From Nitrososphaera sp. (GTDB lineage Archaea > Thermoproteota > Nitrososphaeria > Nitrososphaerales > Nitrososphaeraceae), in NCBI GenBank assembly GCA_025935445.1, contig JAICVG010000062.1, forward strand, positions 1 through 6,579: a stretch of DNA of 6,579 bases. The letters are read 5' to 3'. The notes under the pieces are model-generated. The model was not told where the DNA came from. It ran no database searches and saw nothing but the letters and a program-made list of their open reading frames with translations. Positions 5,319-6,579 of this stretch are shown piece after piece. The position numbers and the translations under genes were made by a program. Position 1 is the first letter of the stretch; every line of letters starts with the position of its first letter.

Positions 5319-6040
5319 CAATGTCAATTGGCAACAACATTGAAAGAAGAGAACCCTTTCGTGCATGGATCAGTAGAGGCAGCATTGCATATATCTCCAT
5401 CATCGTTGCAGTATCTCTGCTAGCAGCAGGTGACAGCTTTATACTTCTTAGCTCTCCTCCAATGATAAGGGCGACTACCACTGCCGCTGCTCAAGAGGAA
5501 GATATTATAATTAATAATAATAATACTGCTACAACAGAGCCAACAACAGCAACTACAGATGGTGATACCAATACTACCGCAAAAAGTACTACACCATTAT
5601 TATTATCATCATCATCAGAAATACGTTTGTCACCGCAACCAATCTGGGAAGAACGAGTAAGTAATACAGGCGAAACTTACTTTAACCAAACACATTCGAT
5701 CATTACATTCCTTGGAAATGGCACATTAACTGTCCCTAATACTGGGGAGACTATCGACGTGACTAACAACGGTACCGCGATTTTGTCTTCTGTGACTGGA
5801 ACTTCCTTTGGAAGAGAGAGCTTTATCGCAGAAAACGGTGATAGTACAGCAATTACATTTTACGAAATTGAGAAGGAAGATCCTGCAACGCTACAAACTA
5901 GGGGAATTACAACAGCAGTGTTTGATAGCAACGCAACTGGTAGCCTTGCACCATTTAACGGTATGATAGTAATAGGACTGCATGACGAACAGCCAAACGA
6001 AGAGGGAGTCACTATGACGTTGTGGAAGTGGGAAGATTAA
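5315..6040 (+). CDS. Secreted or N-terminally anchored Thr/Ser/Asn-rich protein with a beta-rich C-terminal domain
   Basis: 241 residues. A basic N-terminus (ERREPFRAWISRG) precedes one hydrophobic segment at about 23-47 (IAYISIIVAVSLLAA). This is either an anchor or a signal peptide, with a possible cleavage after TTTAAA (54-59). Residues 60-105 form a low-complexity linker (NNNNTATTEPTTATT, LLLSSSS). About 106-241 looks like a compact beta domain with ITFLGNGTLTVPNTG and TAITFYEIEKED, ending in MTLWKWED. At least six N-x-S/T sequons are present (for example NNT 69-71, NTT 86-88, NQT 124-126, NGT 135-137 and 152-154, NAT 206-208), fitting an exported, glycosylated protein. I cannot name the domain; similar secreted proteins are, from memory, common in Nitrososphaerota. 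The ATG at 5315 is preceded by a weak purine-rich GAGAG (5306-5310) and two TATA boxes; Met3 is also a possible start. The same frame stays open for 34 codons beyond the TAA. Confidence 0.8.
   Translation: MTMSIGNNIERREPFRAWISRGSIAYISIIVAVSLLAAGDSFILLSSPPMIRATTTAAAQEEDIIINNNNTATTEPTTATTDGDTNTTAKSTTPLLLSSSSEIRLSPQPIWEERVSNTGETYFNQTHSIITFLGNGTLTVPNTGETIDVTNNGTAILSSVTGTSFGRESFIAENGDSTAITFYEIEKEDPATLQTRGITTAVFDSNATGSLAPFNGMIVIGLHDEQPNEEGVTMTLWKWED
5512..5524 (+). repeat. (TAA)4 trinucleotide run inside the linker region
   Basis: Four TAA units plus one T, read in frame as AAT codons for Asn67-Asn70. Three-base units keep the frame, so copy changes would only lengthen or shorten the Asn run. Confidence 0.7.
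5596..5617 (+). repeat. ATT/ATC trinucleotide run inside the linker region
   Basis: Three ATT units run into ATC units, read in frame as TTA and TCA codons for Leu95-97 and Ser98-101. Together with the TAA run it makes the linker a length-variable microsatellite region. Confidence 0.7.
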
Positions 6041-6237
6041 ATCGGCAATTCGAGAGTTGCTGATGCTGCTGCTCCTATGCACTATGAGCCAGTGATGAAT
6101 GCAACAACAACAACGTCTGAACTTTCACAGGAGAACATGCCATAGCGTCAAAGAAGAGGATATTGGCGTTATCCCCTAGGAATAAGCAACATGCAATGAC
6201 TTGACTTGCTGGCCTTGCAAAAATACACATGGCGATA

Positions 6238-6288
6238 TGACCACTTTCTGCAGATAAGACAACACAGCATTCTAATCTAAAGTGGTCA
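6238..6288. repeat. 10-bp perfect inverted repeat, 31-nt spacer
   Basis: TGACCACTTT (6238-6247) is the exact reverse complement of AAAGTGGTCA (6279-6288). Inside, AGAT (6252-6255) could pair with ATCT (6275-6278). The 51-bp unit has no T-run directly after it. It could be a structured RNA, ends of a very small mobile relic, or a binding site. Confidence 0.5.
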
Positions 6289-6425
6289 AAGGGCGACACT
6301 CTTTGTCCATCCCTTTAGCCTACTCTGATGATAAACTTTTGGTGTGATGTTGCAACGGATACGCCAAATGATTGGATTGGATAACTGTTTTGGTATTAAT
6401 CATTACTGCTACTTTACTGAAGCAG

Positions 6426-6448
6426 CTTTCTCTTCTTCTTCTTCTTCT
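6426..6448 (+). repeat. Polypyrimidine tract with (TCT)6; possible plus-strand U-rich termination region
   Basis: All 23 bases from 6426 to 6448 are pyrimidines, including six perfect TCT units at 6431-6448. It lies between two convergent genes. On the plus strand the RNA would be U/C-rich, which could aid termination, but no pure T-run is present. Confidence 0.4.
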
Positions 6449-6470
6449 ATAACATGTGTCTCCAAATTAA

Positions 6471-6579
6471 TTAAGTAGCTGTTGCATTAGTAGCTGTTGC
6501 ATTAGTAGCTGTTGCATTAGTAGCTGTTGCATTAGTAGCTGTTGCACCTGAAACTACACTCATGGTGAACTCGTCTCTC
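6471..6579 (-). CDS. C-terminal end of a minus-strand protein with NATAT pentapeptide repeats (partial)
   Basis: Reading the minus strand from the right edge, the frame gives RDEFTMSVVSG and ATAT, then four NATAT units, and stops at TAA (6473-6471). Thirty-five codons are visible and the frame is open to the edge, so it is probably the end of a longer gene. Each NATAT unit contains an NAT glycosylation sequon, which suits a secreted or surface protein, like the neighbouring secreted protein with its Thr/Asn-rich linker. The plus-strand reading of the same DNA (VAVAL units) has a stop just upstream at 6472-6474 and no start codon before the repeats, and the third plus frame gives Cys/Ser, so the minus strand is preferred. 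An ATG at 6563-6561 could instead start a 30-residue peptide. Coding status rests on frame and composition only. Confidence 0.45.
   Translation of the reverse strand, partial: RDEFTMSVVSGATATNATATNATATNATATNATAT
6475..6546. repeat. 15-bp tandem repeat, 4.8 copies
   Basis: GTAGCTGTTGCATTA is repeated perfectly at 6475-6489, 6490-6504, 6505-6519 and 6520-6534, followed by 12 matching bases (6535-6546). The unit is five codons long, so copy changes preserve reading frame. Confidence 0.95.

Larger units (their letters stand above)
6041..6470. other. Intergenic region between convergent genes
   Basis: No convincing gene in either strand. The first 102 bases continue the frame of the secreted-protein gene after its stop, with MNATTTTSEL near the end, up to TAG 6143-6145. 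A minus-strand frame at 6299-6075 has a mixed, Cys-rich composition and no motif. The region holds a 10-bp dyad at 6238-6288 and a pyrimidine tract near 6430-6448. Confidence 0.5.

Noticed and set aside
6041..6145. Stop-codon readthrough extension of the secreted protein
   Set aside because: Thirty-four open codons after the TAA are not improbable by chance, and the MTLWKWED end looks like a natural C-terminus.
6475..6546. CRISPR array
   Set aside because: The 15-bp units are directly adjacent with no spacers, and no cas gene is present; it is a simple tandem repeat.

Overview
The window looks archaeal, most likely a soil or terrestrial member of the Nitrososphaerota (Thaumarchaeota). The evidence is AT-rich TATA-like boxes placed about 25-60 bp before start codons with little or no 5' leader, almost no Shine-Dalgarno sequences, a TTG start, several small membrane proteins of families common in that phylum (DUF308/HdeD-like, DUF1622), and a secreted Thr/Asn-rich protein carrying many N-glycosylation sequons. 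The taxonomic call is inference; there is no rRNA, tRNA or ammonia-oxidation marker to anchor it.

Layout. (1) 1-573: the 3' part of a DUF308/HdeD-like multi-spanning membrane gene that enters from the left edge and is broken by two frameshifts. Both can be explained by tandem-repeat copy changes: loss of a 4-bp TATC unit near 71-78 and gain of an 11-bp unit at 353-374. (2) 623-3004: an intact 793-codon gene fusing a six-helix DUF308/HdeD-like membrane domain to a complete endoglycoceramidase-like GH5 glycosidase with a C-terminal beta-sandwich. It is probably transcribed leaderless from its own TATA box. (3) 3005-3525: a small signal-peptide-like ORF, then a gene-poor stretch. (4) 3526-3924: a DUF1622 membrane protein. 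(5) 3925-4314: no gene; a CA-rich tract with 42 bp of strict purine/pyrimidine alternation. (6) 4315-4698: a small helical protein made of two 61-residue copies of one unit, followed by a convincing terminator. (7) 4904-5080: a 58-residue one-helix ORF resembling the C-terminal end of a DUF998 protein. (8) 5081-5314: a promoter region with two strong hairpins, two TATA boxes and an 8-codon leader ORF overlapping the next start. (9) 5315-6040: a secreted or N-anchored Thr/Ser/Asn-rich protein. (10) 6041-6470: no gene; a 10-bp dyad and a (TCT)6 tract. (11) 6471-6579, minus strand: the C-terminal end of a gene entering from the right, ending in NATAT pentapeptides encoded by a 15-bp tandem repeat.

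The genes do not form an obvious single operon. Most have their own promoter signals. The shared theme is the cell envelope: membrane-embedded DUF308 proteins, a membrane-tethered glycosidase, small membrane proteins, and two proteins rich in N-glycosylation sequons. The most distinctive item is the DUF308-GH5 fusion. Its charge distribution predicts that the glycosidase faces the cytoplasm, which would suit turnover of membrane glycolipids or lipid-linked glycans better than extracellular polysaccharide degradation; this is inference.
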